DNA of 45,923 bases from a virus, in IMG/VR virus record IMGVR_UViG_3300040808_001640, positions 1 through 45,923 of that record, one strand, 5' to 3'. A program made the position numbers and the translations under genes. This document shows positions 1 to 7,864 of this stretch, in pieces (the stretch's first letter is position 1; each line of letters begins with the position of its first letter). The notes beneath the pieces are model-generated. The model made no database searches and had not been told where the DNA came from. It saw nothing but the letters and a program-made list of their open reading frames with translations.

Positions 1-421
1 GAAACATTCCTCTAAATGTGTATGATTTAATCACATTACCATTTCGGTCTAACTGATCAACAAAGGCGTCAACTTGATAATCTACTGGATTTGTTAATCC
101 TTCGTTATCTGACATATTGTTGATACCATTTAACCATCTTTCGTATGCATTACGAATTAAGAAGTTAGTATCATTTAGAATTGTAGTTGTCCATGTAGCA
201 AATGTTCTATCACCTGCAACATATAACTCTCTTCCTCTAAATGGAATAGCAACTTCGGTTACTGTCATACCTGGTAAAGATGTAGATGTAGTTAAGAAAG
301 ACATACTTTCAGTCTCCCCACCTACAGCTGCATATCCAGGGAAAGGCATTGTCACTCTGAATTGGTTAGCACGAGCGCCGCCGCCTCTTAACTTAGCTTT
401 AAAGTCATTTATATTTGGCAT
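1..421 (-). CDS. gp19: Tail tube protein, T4 gp19-like (partial, C-terminus beyond window)
   Basis: This gene encodes the subunit of the inner tail tube, through which DNA passes in a contractile-tail phage. The reading frame starts at an ATG at 421 and stays open to base 1, giving 140 visible residues; T4 gp19 is 163 aa, so only a short C-terminus is missing. The N-terminus reads MPNINDFKAKLRGGGARANQ and continues with FRVTMPFPGY, a typical T4-type tube start. A strong ribosome-binding site (AGGAGG) lies six bases upstream. It follows the sheath gene by 8 bases, the T4 order 18-19, which supports co-transcription and the assignment. The identity rests on family resemblance and gene order. 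Confidence 0.85.
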   Translation of the reverse strand, partial: MPNINDFKAKLRGGGARANQFRVTMPFPGYAAVGGETESMSFLTTSTSLPGMTVTEVAIPFRGRELYVAGDRTFATWTTTILNDTNFLIRNAYERWLNGINNMSDNEGLTNPVDYQVDAFVDQLDRNGNVIKSYTFRGMF

Positions 422-429
422 GATTCCTC

Positions 430-2337
430 CTACGCTCCTACTACTTCTTCAAATGCAACACCTGTTCTTGTCGCAACGAATTGTAGTTGTATAAAGTTAA
501 TTGATCTGTTAGGTTTAACAAATATATCCGCTCTAAACTCATTTCTATCAATGACATCACCAGTATTATTTGATGTATCACAAACTACTAAAAAGTCTGT
601 AACACCTCTTCTACCTTGTACATCTCTTAGGAATGGTTCTACGATATTTCTAAATTGTGCTCTTGTGAACTCATCATTGAACTCAAACAATTGAAATTTA
701 GAAGCCGTAGAGATTGCTTTTTCTAAAGTGATAAACAATCTTCTAACGTTTATTCTATCAAACGCACTTGGAGTAGATAAACCAGTTTTATCACCAAACA
801 AGATTGTACCTTGTCCTGGTAAAGTAACTACTGGATTTATTCTAGCTCTGTATAACTCATCTCTTTGTGTTTTTGATGGGTTGTATGCTAACTTAACAGC
901 ACCTCTAATTACTCCTCTGTTGAAACCAGCAGGTGAGAACCATGAGTCTGCGATTAAGTCTGTTCTTGCAGCCAAACCAGCAATATCACCATTTAATGGT
1001 ACATATCTAAACACGTCATTGTATTTGTCGTAAGTATATTTGTAACCACTATCAAATACAACGTATGAAGATGATCTAATACCATCAAAGAAAGCTTTAA
1101 CGTTTGTTGTTTGTGTTGTTGAACTTGTAACACCAACTACGTCTGTTCTTTCTGGTGAAGCAAAAACGATTGCGTCTTTTCTATTTTCAGCAACTGTAAT
1201 AAGGTTATCTATGTGAGTAGCGTCACCTTTTCCAGCAATGATTAAGTTTATATCTACAGTATCAGCGTCTTGGTATCTTTCATATGCAGTTTTTAATTCT
1301 GCAACTGAAGCTGCTGATCCGTCAGCACCACCACTTAAACTTGCGTCATTAAGAGTTGAAACAGCAGTAAATGTTAATCCTAAAGCAGGATCACCCCAAT
1401 TACCAGCTGCACCTGTTGACTCGTGAGCAGTCCAATAAATGTATTGTGATTTATTGTAGATTACATCTTTGTAATAGTTTGAATCACCTTGTGGTGTTTT
1501 AGCATCACCTGCTACTGATACTGAGTCATATACTTCTAATACTTCCCCAGCAGTACCTGTAATACCACCATCTTCATCAACCACTACTACGTGTATTTCA
1601 TCATTTGATCCACCTCTTGCTGAAGTGTATGCTGATGTTCCTGGAGCACCTGATACTAAATCATAGTATCTCCATCTTCTTCTTATTGTTGAAGCATCAG
1701 CTACAGCAGTATGTAAACCACCTGTACCTGAAGGATGTCTTACGAATGTTAAATCATTTGTTGCAATTGCAGTAATTCTGTATTCGTATCCACCTGCTTC
1801 TCCAAAGTTTATAATATCACCTACGTTTAATGCTGAACCATCATCTACTGTAATTGTTGTATCTCCAACTGCTGTTGAAGCATCATCTACTGTAGTTGCT
1901 GAAGTATTTTCGTAAGCTGATGCTGTGTTAGGACATATTGAAACTTTAATATTATTTCCCCACGCACCTGCAGTTCTAGCTGCCCATAAACCGTCTGGCG
2001 TAAAACCGTCATCATAATCTGAATTATTTTTAATTAGTGTTGCACCACCGCCACTAGCAGTAGCGTTAAATGCACCTGTATTTGTTGCTCGTACAACTCT
2101 TAAACTTGATGAGTATTGCAAGAAACTTGCAGCACTAAAAAAGTATTCAAAAGTGTTAGAGTCAGGCTTACCAAATGTTTCAACTAATTCTTTTTCAGAA
2201 GCAATAGATACTACTTCATCCATTGGTCCTTGTGAGAATTGTCCTGCAATAGCACCGATCGTTGTAGCTACTGCTGGTATTACGTTTGTTAAGTCTTTTT
2301 CTTGTACGACAACACCTGGTGAAACTTGAAATGCCAT
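430..2337 (-). CDS. gp18: Contractile tail sheath protein, T4 gp18-like
   Basis: This is the sheath subunit that polymerises around the tail tube and contracts on infection. The 635-aa length is close to T4 gp18 (659 aa). The N-terminus (MAFQVSPGVVVQEKDLTNVI) has the SPGV..E.D pattern of phage sheaths, followed by the GAIAGQFSQGP strand. The C-terminal part contains the conserved FRNIVEPFLRDVQGRRG region, near residues 560-580, and the NRSINFIQLQFVATRTGV ending, both typical of sheath C-terminal domains. The middle, about residues 110-340, is Ser/Thr/Gly-rich and probably forms the variable surface domains. AGGAG lies upstream of the ATG. A late-promoter-like box lies 50 bases further upstream, so sheath and tube probably form their own late unit. 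Confidence 0.95.
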   Translation of the reverse strand: MAFQVSPGVVVQEKDLTNVIPAVATTIGAIAGQFSQGPMDEVVSIASEKELVETFGKPDSNTFEYFFSAASFLQYSSSLRVVRATNTGAFNATASGGGATLIKNNSDYDDGFTPDGLWAARTAGAWGNNIKVSICPNTASAYENTSATTVDDASTAVGDTTITVDDGSALNVGDIINFGEAGGYEYRITAIATNDLTFVRHPSGTGGLHTAVADASTIRRRWRYYDLVSGAPGTSAYTSARGGSNDEIHVVVVDEDGGITGTAGEVLEVYDSVSVAGDAKTPQGDSNYYKDVIYNKSQYIYWTAHESTGAAGNWGDPALGLTFTAVSTLNDASLSGGADGSAASVAELKTAYERYQDADTVDINLIIAGKGDATHIDNLITVAENRKDAIVFASPERTDVVGVTSSTTQTTNVKAFFDGIRSSSYVVFDSGYKYTYDKYNDVFRYVPLNGDIAGLAARTDLIADSWFSPAGFNRGVIRGAVKLAYNPSKTQRDELYRARINPVVTLPGQGTILFGDKTGLSTPSAFDRINVRRLFITLEKAISTASKFQLFEFNDEFTRAQFRNIVEPFLRDVQGRRGVTDFLVVCDTSNNTGDVIDRNEFRADIFVKPNRSINFIQLQFVATRTGVAFEEVVGA

Positions 2338-2386
2338 ATATGTTGTTCTCCTCTTATTAGCTAATAGGTATCATTAATCTCGTGTA

Positions 2387-2394
2387 TATTTATG
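2387..2394 (-). promoter_or_regulatory. Late-promoter-like box (CATAAATA) upstream of sheath gene
   Basis: On the minus strand this reads CATAAATA, one mismatch from the T4 late consensus TATAAATA. It sits in the 60-bp gap before the sheath gene and leaves a leader of about 45 bases. The gap also holds a perfect 12-bp palindrome (TATTAGCTAATA, 2355-2366) in that leader. The promoter role is inferred from position and similarity to the exact boxes elsewhere in the window. Confidence 0.45.
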
Positions 2395-2397
2395 ATA

Positions 2398-3276
2398 TTA
2401 AAAATCTTTACTGGCTATACTATAATAAGGTTTTAAATTATAAACATTATTGTAATCAAATGCTATTCTATGTAATAATCGTTCTTTCATACCATCAAAA
2501 GACCATCTTTTGTGAATACTTAACCATTGTTCAGAAATTACTAAATCATTATCTTCCCAATTATGATGATAAATATATTTTTCTTGTGTGCAATGATCTA
2601 TTAAAAAAGTTTTTAACTCTTCCCATTCTTTCTGTGTAACTCCTTCAAACACACTATGTACTTGATTAAATGGAAAAAATAATCCTTTTTTACCCTCTAT
2701 ATTAGTATGTACCAATTTTGTAGGCCTATCAAAATCTACTGGAACTTTTGTACTGTCTAACAACATTTTACTAAATTGATCTGTACTTCCACCCGTAGCA
2801 TAAACTATCTTATCTAGTTTTTCTTTCATTTCTAATGTGAGATCATTATATGCCATCTCTTGGTTTATCCAACTAGTTTTTGAACCTTTACTTCCCTTTA
2901 CTGAATACAACCAAACGTAAGGAAATCTATGTATATTTTTATCATGTACATGGTGTGTGTGCCATTTAAGTTCTTCTTCATGTCCAAATAAACCTTGTTC
3001 TCCTTTTTCGTTTAGCTCTCCAGTAACTCTTACAATACCTGGTGCTATCAATATTCTTTCGGTTTCAGCTTCATTATCACCATGATGCCATTTTACCTCA
3101 CCAATACTAGATGTGATTTTTTGTTGATCTTCTATTGTTAAATTTTGATTTTTAAAAACAACAACATAATGTTTGTTACATAACTTAGCAACCTCATATA
3201 ATTGTTCCAATGTTAAATTTTTTATATCTTCCTTTATTGTAATTGTCCAACCATTATTATGTATTATAGTGTTCAT
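2398..3276 (-). CDS. TauD/TfdA-like Fe(II)/2-oxoglutarate dioxygenase with altered metal motif
   Basis: This 292-aa protein resembles the TauD/TfdA dioxygenase family, which couples 2-oxoglutarate decarboxylation to hydroxylation of small substrates. The C-terminal half matches well: HHNWEDNDLVISEQWLSIHK (ending at residue 256) corresponds to the family's H.W..GDLV..DN....H segment, and RLLHR (266-270) supplies the 2-oxoglutarate-binding arginine. The distal metal histidine would be H255. The proximal motif, normally WH(T/S)D, reads W105-H-T-H108, so the usual aspartate ligand is a histidine. The substrate is unknown. The start ATG overlaps the gp17 stop as TAATG, with GGAG just upstream, so it is translationally coupled to the terminase gene. 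Its place between genes 17 and 18 breaks an otherwise T4-like order and marks it as an inserted auxiliary gene. Confidence 0.75.
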   Translation of the reverse strand: MNTIIHNNGWTITIKEDIKNLTLEQLYEVAKLCNKHYVVVFKNQNLTIEDQQKITSSIGEVKWHHGDNEAETERILIAPGIVRVTGELNEKGEQGLFGHEEELKWHTHHVHDKNIHRFPYVWLYSVKGSKGSKTSWINQEMAYNDLTLEMKEKLDKIVYATGGSTDQFSKMLLDSTKVPVDFDRPTKLVHTNIEGKKGLFFPFNQVHSVFEGVTQKEWEELKTFLIDHCTQEKYIYHHNWEDNDLVISEQWLSIHKRWSFDGMKERLLHRIAFDYNNVYNLKPYYSIASKDF

Positions 3277-4910
3277 TATAACATTTCTCCTTTTCTAATT
3301 GTCACTGGAGTCCATCGTTCTCCTGAGTCGTCCTGAAAACTATCATCATCTAAACCATCATCCATAAACCCGAATGGTGCCATATCTTGTTCTATTGCAT
3401 TTTGTTGTTCTTCATACATTCTAGCACGTACATCTTGGTCTGTCATTTCTTTAAAATATCTTTGATTTGTTATCCATGCAAATATGACACAACACATAAC
3501 TAAATCATCATTAGAACCTTCTTCAGCTTGCCAACCACTACCTCGTCTTACAAATGTTGACAATTCTTGTATAGTATGAAAATCTGGTATAAGCATTTTG
3601 TCACCTTCAAGTAAAGACTTTAAGTTTGAACAACCTATACGTTTTACTTGTTTGGTCATACGAACACCTAGTTGTGTTCCTCGTTTAGAAAAACCACCAC
3701 CTAATACTTGTCCTGCTCTACCTTTCATCATACACATTAATAGATTTGTATATTCTAATTCAAACTGTAAAGCGTCTGCTATTTGATGACCTAAATCATT
3801 TACTTCAACACAAACATGAGCATTGTTATATTCTTTTGCAACTTTTTCTATTGTGTGTGGAAATAATATAGGTTTAATTTCATTATCTCTAAATTTTGCA
3901 ACCATTTTATATGGCATTTTTGAAACATCAAATACCGTAAAGGCTGAATAATCTCTTACAGTACCACGAGCAACGTCAACTGTCATAACATAATCTTTAC
4001 CTTTTTCTGCTCTTTCATACATATCTAAACCTGCGTTTGAAACTAATGGTGTGTTGTGAGATAACGTTCTTAATTTTGATGGATTAATTAAGGTATCAAC
4101 TGATCCTACAAATTCACACTCAAACTCGGTAGCAAATTGTGCCTCACTAGTGTTTCTTATTGTTTCTTCTTTCCACTTATCATCTCTACCTGGCACTTCA
4201 GACCAATGTACTTCAATAGGTTTATAATCATTTCTTCCATGTATTGCGTCATTCCATAGTTTATAAAACATATTCATTCCATGTGGCGTAGATACAATCA
4301 TTACTTTAGATTTTTTACCAGAAGAAATTGTAGGATAAACTGAACTAAAAAATTGCTCAGATATATTGTTAGGTATGAAAGCAAACTCATCAAGGAATAT
4401 GATATTAAATGAACCACCTCGAATAGCAGAACTTGATGTTGCGGCCGCAAGTATCTTTGAACCATTTTCTAATTCAAGTGAACCTTTGTTCCAGTTTAAT
4501 ACACCTTGTTGTAACCATTTAGGTAAGTTTTCATACGCAAGTTGAAGACGACCTAATAAATCTCTAGCAGTAGAACTTTTGTTGGCAAGTATGGCCACAT
4601 TTATATTATCGTTAAATATAACTTGATGTAATAGATATGCAATAATGGTAGTTGATTTACCTGACTGTCTAGGTAATTTACAGATAGAAAAACGATTATC
4701 ATGGAATGTCTTAACCATTTTTTCCTGAAAACCGTACATATTAAAAGGCACTAGACCTTCATCAATGTTTACAATTTTAGTATATGTCTTTACAAAATGT
4801 ATAGGATTTTCCATACATTTAGCAATCTCTCTTATTTGTTCTTCGGTGTATTCTTGTTTGAGATTTGCTTTGTAAAGATTAGGATTACCTAAGTATGCTT
4901 CACTCATCAT
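3276..4910 (-). CDS. gp17: Terminase large subunit, T4 gp17-like (packaging ATPase and nuclease)
   Basis: This is the DNA-packaging motor that cuts concatemeric DNA and pumps it into the prohead. In the N-terminal ATPase domain I see Walker A LPRQSGKST (residues 79-87), Walker B IIFLDE (about 170-175, D174/E175) followed by FAFIPN as in T4, and the coupling motif STPHG (207-211). The C-terminal RNase-H-like nuclease keeps its acidic residues: D312 in VDVARG, E369 in VCVEVND and D468/D469 in SNDDLV. The length of 544 aa is a little shorter than T4 gp17 (610 aa). It overlaps the gp16 gene by 11 bases, which suggests coupled synthesis of the two terminase subunits. The acidic tail near residues 515-530 is Asp-rich. 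Confidence 0.97.
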   Translation of the reverse strand: MMSEAYLGNPNLYKANLKQEYTEEQIREIAKCMENPIHFVKTYTKIVNIDEGLVPFNMYGFQEKMVKTFHDNRFSICKLPRQSGKSTTIIAYLLHQVIFNDNINVAILANKSSTARDLLGRLQLAYENLPKWLQQGVLNWNKGSLELENGSKILAAATSSSAIRGGSFNIIFLDEFAFIPNNISEQFFSSVYPTISSGKKSKVMIVSTPHGMNMFYKLWNDAIHGRNDYKPIEVHWSEVPGRDDKWKEETIRNTSEAQFATEFECEFVGSVDTLINPSKLRTLSHNTPLVSNAGLDMYERAEKGKDYVMTVDVARGTVRDYSAFTVFDVSKMPYKMVAKFRDNEIKPILFPHTIEKVAKEYNNAHVCVEVNDLGHQIADALQFELEYTNLLMCMMKGRAGQVLGGGFSKRGTQLGVRMTKQVKRIGCSNLKSLLEGDKMLIPDFHTIQELSTFVRRGSGWQAEEGSNDDLVMCCVIFAWITNQRYFKEMTDQDVRARMYEEQQNAIEQDMAPFGFMDDGLDDDSFQDDSGERWTPVTIRKGEML

Positions 4911-5373
4911 TTACCTTTTTAAAATCTTTATCTTCTTCACTTTGAACTTGTGTGTTTTTGTTCTTTAACATTTTATGTAATTCTGCTGATGAACCCACAA
5001 ACAAGGCCTGTTTAATATTTGTATTATTTGTTTTATTAGGAACGTCTTTTAATGTTTTAAGTTTGCCTTGTAAGTCTTGTAACTTATCAACTGTATCAGC
5101 AACTTGTTTAATAAGATTGCCTGCAACTTCGTAAGCACGAGGATGTTGACTTTCATTTGCAATATCAAGTATGCCTTGAATTGCGTCTTGGCCTCTTTCG
5201 ATTAGATTATAATAGTTTTCTCTACTGTATTTGTAATCATTATCCACATCTTCTTTTTCTTTGTCTTCTATTCTAGGAACAGGTGGAGTATATTCTTTTT
5301 TGACTACAGCCTTTGTAACAGGCTTGTCGTTAGAGATACCAAGGGCTTCGTTTATTTTTTCGTCTATGCTCAT
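4900..5373 (-). CDS. gp16: Terminase small subunit, T4 gp16-like
   Basis: This is the small terminase that recognises viral DNA and regulates the gp17 motor. The 157-aa protein matches the T4 gp16 plan (164 aa). It has an acidic or proline-rich N-terminal stretch, then a helical hairpin from about residue 47 to 110 containing DYKYSRENYY and SQHPRAYEVAGNLIKQ (T4 has DSPRHMEVFATLMGQ at the same place), and a C-terminal ALFVGSSAELHKML that parallels T4 ATVFMGSPTELMDEI. The helices are coiled-coil-like, as expected for the oligomeric ring. It lies between gp15 (2-base gap) and gp17 (11-base overlap), exactly as in T4. Confidence 0.92.
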   Translation of the reverse strand: MSIDEKINEALGISNDKPVTKAVVKKEYTPPVPRIEDKEKEDVDNDYKYSRENYYNLIERGQDAIQGILDIANESQHPRAYEVAGNLIKQVADTVDKLQDLQGKLKTLKDVPNKTNNTNIKQALFVGSSAELHKMLKNKNTQVQSEEDKDFKKVNDE

Positions 5374-5375
5374 AA

Positions 5376-6176
5376 TTATGCGTCACCATCTGTACTCGGA
5401 TCGTAATTTTTAGAGTCCGTATAGGTACTTATAGTTGTTGTAAACCCGAAGTCATCATTTGCGTCAGCTGATGTGGGATCTGGTACAACAACAATTCTTT
5501 CTTCTCTTTTAGGATCTCCTGATGTATCTGTATATAAATCAGTTTGTGTTTCTTTAATAACACTTTTAGAATAAACAGGACCATACAAATATGTTTTAGC
5601 GGTAAAACCTAAAGTATAGTTTACAGCTCTTCTTGTTGTAAATGCACCATCATATGTGTCTTCATAATTGACACTATTTAAAGTTATAGGTACATCTCTT
5701 TTAATACCCATTTCAGGAATTGCATTTATAGTTACTGTATAGTCAGGTTGAAAATATGGTAGCAGTTGTTCTATTATTTGTAGTCCATCTTCAGCTGTAG
5801 CAGTAAATGAGTATAAATTGAATGATATGTTGTAAGGTACAGGATTATATTGATAATACATTTTACTTGCGTCTGATGTATTAACATTTTTAAATTTACC
5901 AATTCTTTGTAACTTACGAGATGAATCATATCCTATGCCTGATATTTCAAAACCCATACGTGGTAAAGTTATAGCCATTTCTCTTTGATCTAAATTAGGT
6001 TGTTGCTCTAATCTTACTAAAAACTTTTCTTTTGGTGAATATGCTAATGGTACCTTTATCTTTTGAACAACATCTCCATCACTATTTGTTCTATGAATAA
6101 CAATGTTATTAAAAATTGTACCAAATGCTACAACTACTTTTCTTAATGACTCGTGGTAAAATTGTTTTCCAAACAT
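5376..6176 (-). CDS. gp15: Tail sheath stabiliser / tail terminator, T4 gp15-like
   Basis: This protein caps the tail tube and sheath and forms the site where the head joins. The 266 aa (T4 gp15 is 272 aa) share the MFG.....S.R start, SGDG/KIKVPLAYSPKEKFLVRL near residue 40-55 (T4 FIRVPITYASKEHFMMKL), the central QYNPVPYNISFNLYSFT, the EQLLPYFQPDYT segment near residues 136-147 (T4 EQILPYFQPHFN) and RRAVNYTLGF (T4 RRRIEWSLTF). The acidic, Thr-rich C-terminus after about residue 215 is variable. Start and gp14 stop overlap as TAATG, so translation is coupled to gp14. Confidence 0.95.
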   Translation of the reverse strand: MFGKQFYHESLRKVVVAFGTIFNNIVIHRTNSDGDVVQKIKVPLAYSPKEKFLVRLEQQPNLDQREMAITLPRMGFEISGIGYDSSRKLQRIGKFKNVNTSDASKMYYQYNPVPYNISFNLYSFTATAEDGLQIIEQLLPYFQPDYTVTINAIPEMGIKRDVPITLNSVNYEDTYDGAFTTRRAVNYTLGFTAKTYLYGPVYSKSVIKETQTDLYTDTSGDPKREERIVVVPDPTSADANDDFGFTTTISTYTDSKNYDPSTDGDA

Positions 6177-6946
6177 TATTCGTCTACCTCACCAAATGGA
6201 TTACGTTCCGTAAAATCTAATATATCATCATCTTGCGAATCATATGTATCATTGTCAGCATAATCTCTTGTTTGAGTGGCTAAATTAAAATCATCATTTT
6301 CTAATATTGCATAGTTATAGTTACCTAATATTGAGTCACTTGACTCAAGTAATAATCCACCACCATCTTCTAAAACTAGTTGATTTTGTAATTTATCTAG
6401 CGATAACTTGTCATCAGCTTGATCAATTTCTGGCATACCAGTATTAAGTTTTTCTGAACTATATTCAAATCTAGTTGTTTTTAATTTGTAAACTGGCAAG
6501 TTACCTAATTGAAAGAATGGCTCTTGATCTTCAACAAACTGTATTTCAAAAAAACTATTCATCAAAGGAACGTAAATAACATCACCTTCATTAGGTCTTC
6601 CTGTTTTTATAAGTGTTGCCATATTATCAACTTGATTTTGCCAACGTCTTTTTGAAATTACAAACGTTGTGTCTTCTCTTATTTCTAAACCAAATTTAGA
6701 TACCAATTCTTGTTCACCTGCAAATCCTTCAGTTGTTTCAACATACATTTCTAGCATATATGATTGATCAAATTTAGAAAGAGTATCCTCTCCTAAAACT
6801 AAATCGTGGTTAACAAGTGTTCTTGGTAAATAGTAACAATCGTGGCCGTAAATTTTTAGGCCTTCTATGATTAAATCTTCGTGTAATCTTTTTTCAGCAT
6901 CGTTTCCGATACCGTTACCGCCTTGAAAGTAATGATTGACTGGCAT
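6176..6946 (-). CDS. gp14: Neck protein, T4 gp14-like
   Basis: T4 gp14 forms the neck with gp13 and completes filled heads before tail joining. This 256-aa protein equals T4 gp14 in length and keeps several segments: VNHYF near the start, EGLKIYGHDCYYLPRTLVN near residues 28-46 (T4 ESIQMRGVECYYVPREYVS), LVLGEDTLSKFDQSYMLEMY, EGDVIYVPLMNSFFEIQFVE at 119-138 (T4 [20 protein letters not shown]) and PFFQLGN. The C-terminal quarter is highly acidic and less conserved. It begins 4 bases after gp13 and overlaps gp15 by one base. Confidence 0.94.
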   Translation of the reverse strand: MPVNHYFQGGNGIGNDAEKRLHEDLIIEGLKIYGHDCYYLPRTLVNHDLVLGEDTLSKFDQSYMLEMYVETTEGFAGEQELVSKFGLEIREDTTFVISKRRWQNQVDNMATLIKTGRPNEGDVIYVPLMNSFFEIQFVEDQEPFFQLGNLPVYKLKTTRFEYSSEKLNTGMPEIDQADDKLSLDKLQNQLVLEDGGGLLLESSDSILGNYNYAILENDDFNLATQTRDYADNDTYDSQDDDILDFTERNPFGEVDE

Positions 6947-6950
6947 GTCA

Positions 6951-7766
6951 TTATCCTATCATATATGTTACAGGCGTTTCGTATGTGCCTCTTATTTCTT
7001 CTTCTAATTTTCTTATGTCTTCTTGTGCCTCTGAAAATAACTGTTGACCATTTAGTGATACTCCACCAATCATAGTCACACCATTAAATTTTGAAAGGTT
7101 TGCACCCCATTGTCTTTTAAATAAGGCTGTGACATATCTTTTTAAGTATATATCGTTATAAACATCTGTCATAACTGTAGGGTCTAGTTTTCTAAAACAT
7201 TCAATTACAAGATACTCACCAACTGTAATATCAGTCTTCCAATCCATGTCTATAAACAACTTATTGTTATATTGATTAAATCTGATAGGTTTTTCACCAA
7301 CTAATATATGATCTAAAAAATCTAAATGTTTCATTACCATTTCGTAATGAATAATTGAAGTAGATGAAAAATCATATAGATCATTTAATCTCATTTGATA
7401 TCGTATATCAAACATATTTTGATTACCTCTATTTGATAGAGGAAATATTCTTGTAACTGCTAATACAGCTTCTGGTACTACTATGAAATTATTTTGTTCA
7501 GTCCATGCAGTGGTTACAGAATTTTTAGTTATACTTGAAGACGTATCTCCATCAGGAGATTTAATTCTATCTACGTCTGCTTGAGTTACTTGATATTTTA
7601 GATATGTTCTTTCAACACCATCATAATGATATTGAGCAAAGTATTGTAACGCTTCATCTAATCTATCTTCTAATTGATCGTCATCCGCATTAATTTCAAT
7701 AACAGGCTTACCTAATGTTCTTAAAGCGTACTGTTTTAATTGTTCTCTACTTGCTGGGTTGGCCAT
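6951..7766 (-). CDS. gp13: Neck protein, T4 gp13-like (head completion)
   Basis: Partner of gp14 in the neck that seals the filled head. The 271-aa protein matches T4 gp13 (309 aa) at both ends: the N-terminal LKQYALRTLGKPVIEINADD (T4 [20 protein letters not shown]), the ALQYFAQYHYDGVERTYLKY segment near residues 36-55, and the C-terminal KRYVTALFKRQWGANLSKF and GGVSLNGQQLFSEA (T4 GGVTIDGQRLIEEA). The central loop region is shorter than in T4. It is the first gene after an exact late box (TATAAATA, 7783-7790) and probably heads the 13-14-15-16-17-TauD unit. An AAAGGA ribosome-binding site precedes the ATG. Confidence 0.94.
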   Translation of the reverse strand: MANPASREQLKQYALRTLGKPVIEINADDDQLEDRLDEALQYFAQYHYDGVERTYLKYQVTQADVDRIKSPDGDTSSSITKNSVTTAWTEQNNFIVVPEAVLAVTRIFPLSNRGNQNMFDIRYQMRLNDLYDFSSTSIIHYEMVMKHLDFLDHILVGEKPIRFNQYNNKLFIDMDWKTDITVGEYLVIECFRKLDPTVMTDVYNDIYLKRYVTALFKRQWGANLSKFNGVTMIGGVSLNGQQLFSEAQEDIRKLEEEIRGTYETPVTYMIG

Positions 7767-7782
7767 ATTAATCCTTTATTAC

Positions 7783-7790
7783 TATTTATA
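7783..7790 (-). promoter_or_regulatory. T4-type late promoter box TATAAATA for gp13 unit
   Basis: The minus strand reads TATAAATA exactly, 16 bases before the gp13 ATG, in a 98-bp gap (7767-7864) that holds no convincing gene. In T4 this octamer is the whole late-promoter recognition element, read by the phage sigma and sliding clamp. With a start point a few bases downstream, the leader would just hold the AAAGGA ribosome-binding site. Confidence 0.7.
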
Positions 7791-7864
7791 TGATTTTCCA
7801 TCTAGCAATTACACGTACCTATAGTAATCACAAAATAACGTTTTATGATGTAGATTAATAATTT

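Noticed and set aside
117-494. 125-aa plus-strand open frame across the tube/sheath junction
   Set aside because: It spans the start of the clear tail tube gene and the end of the sheath gene on the other strand.
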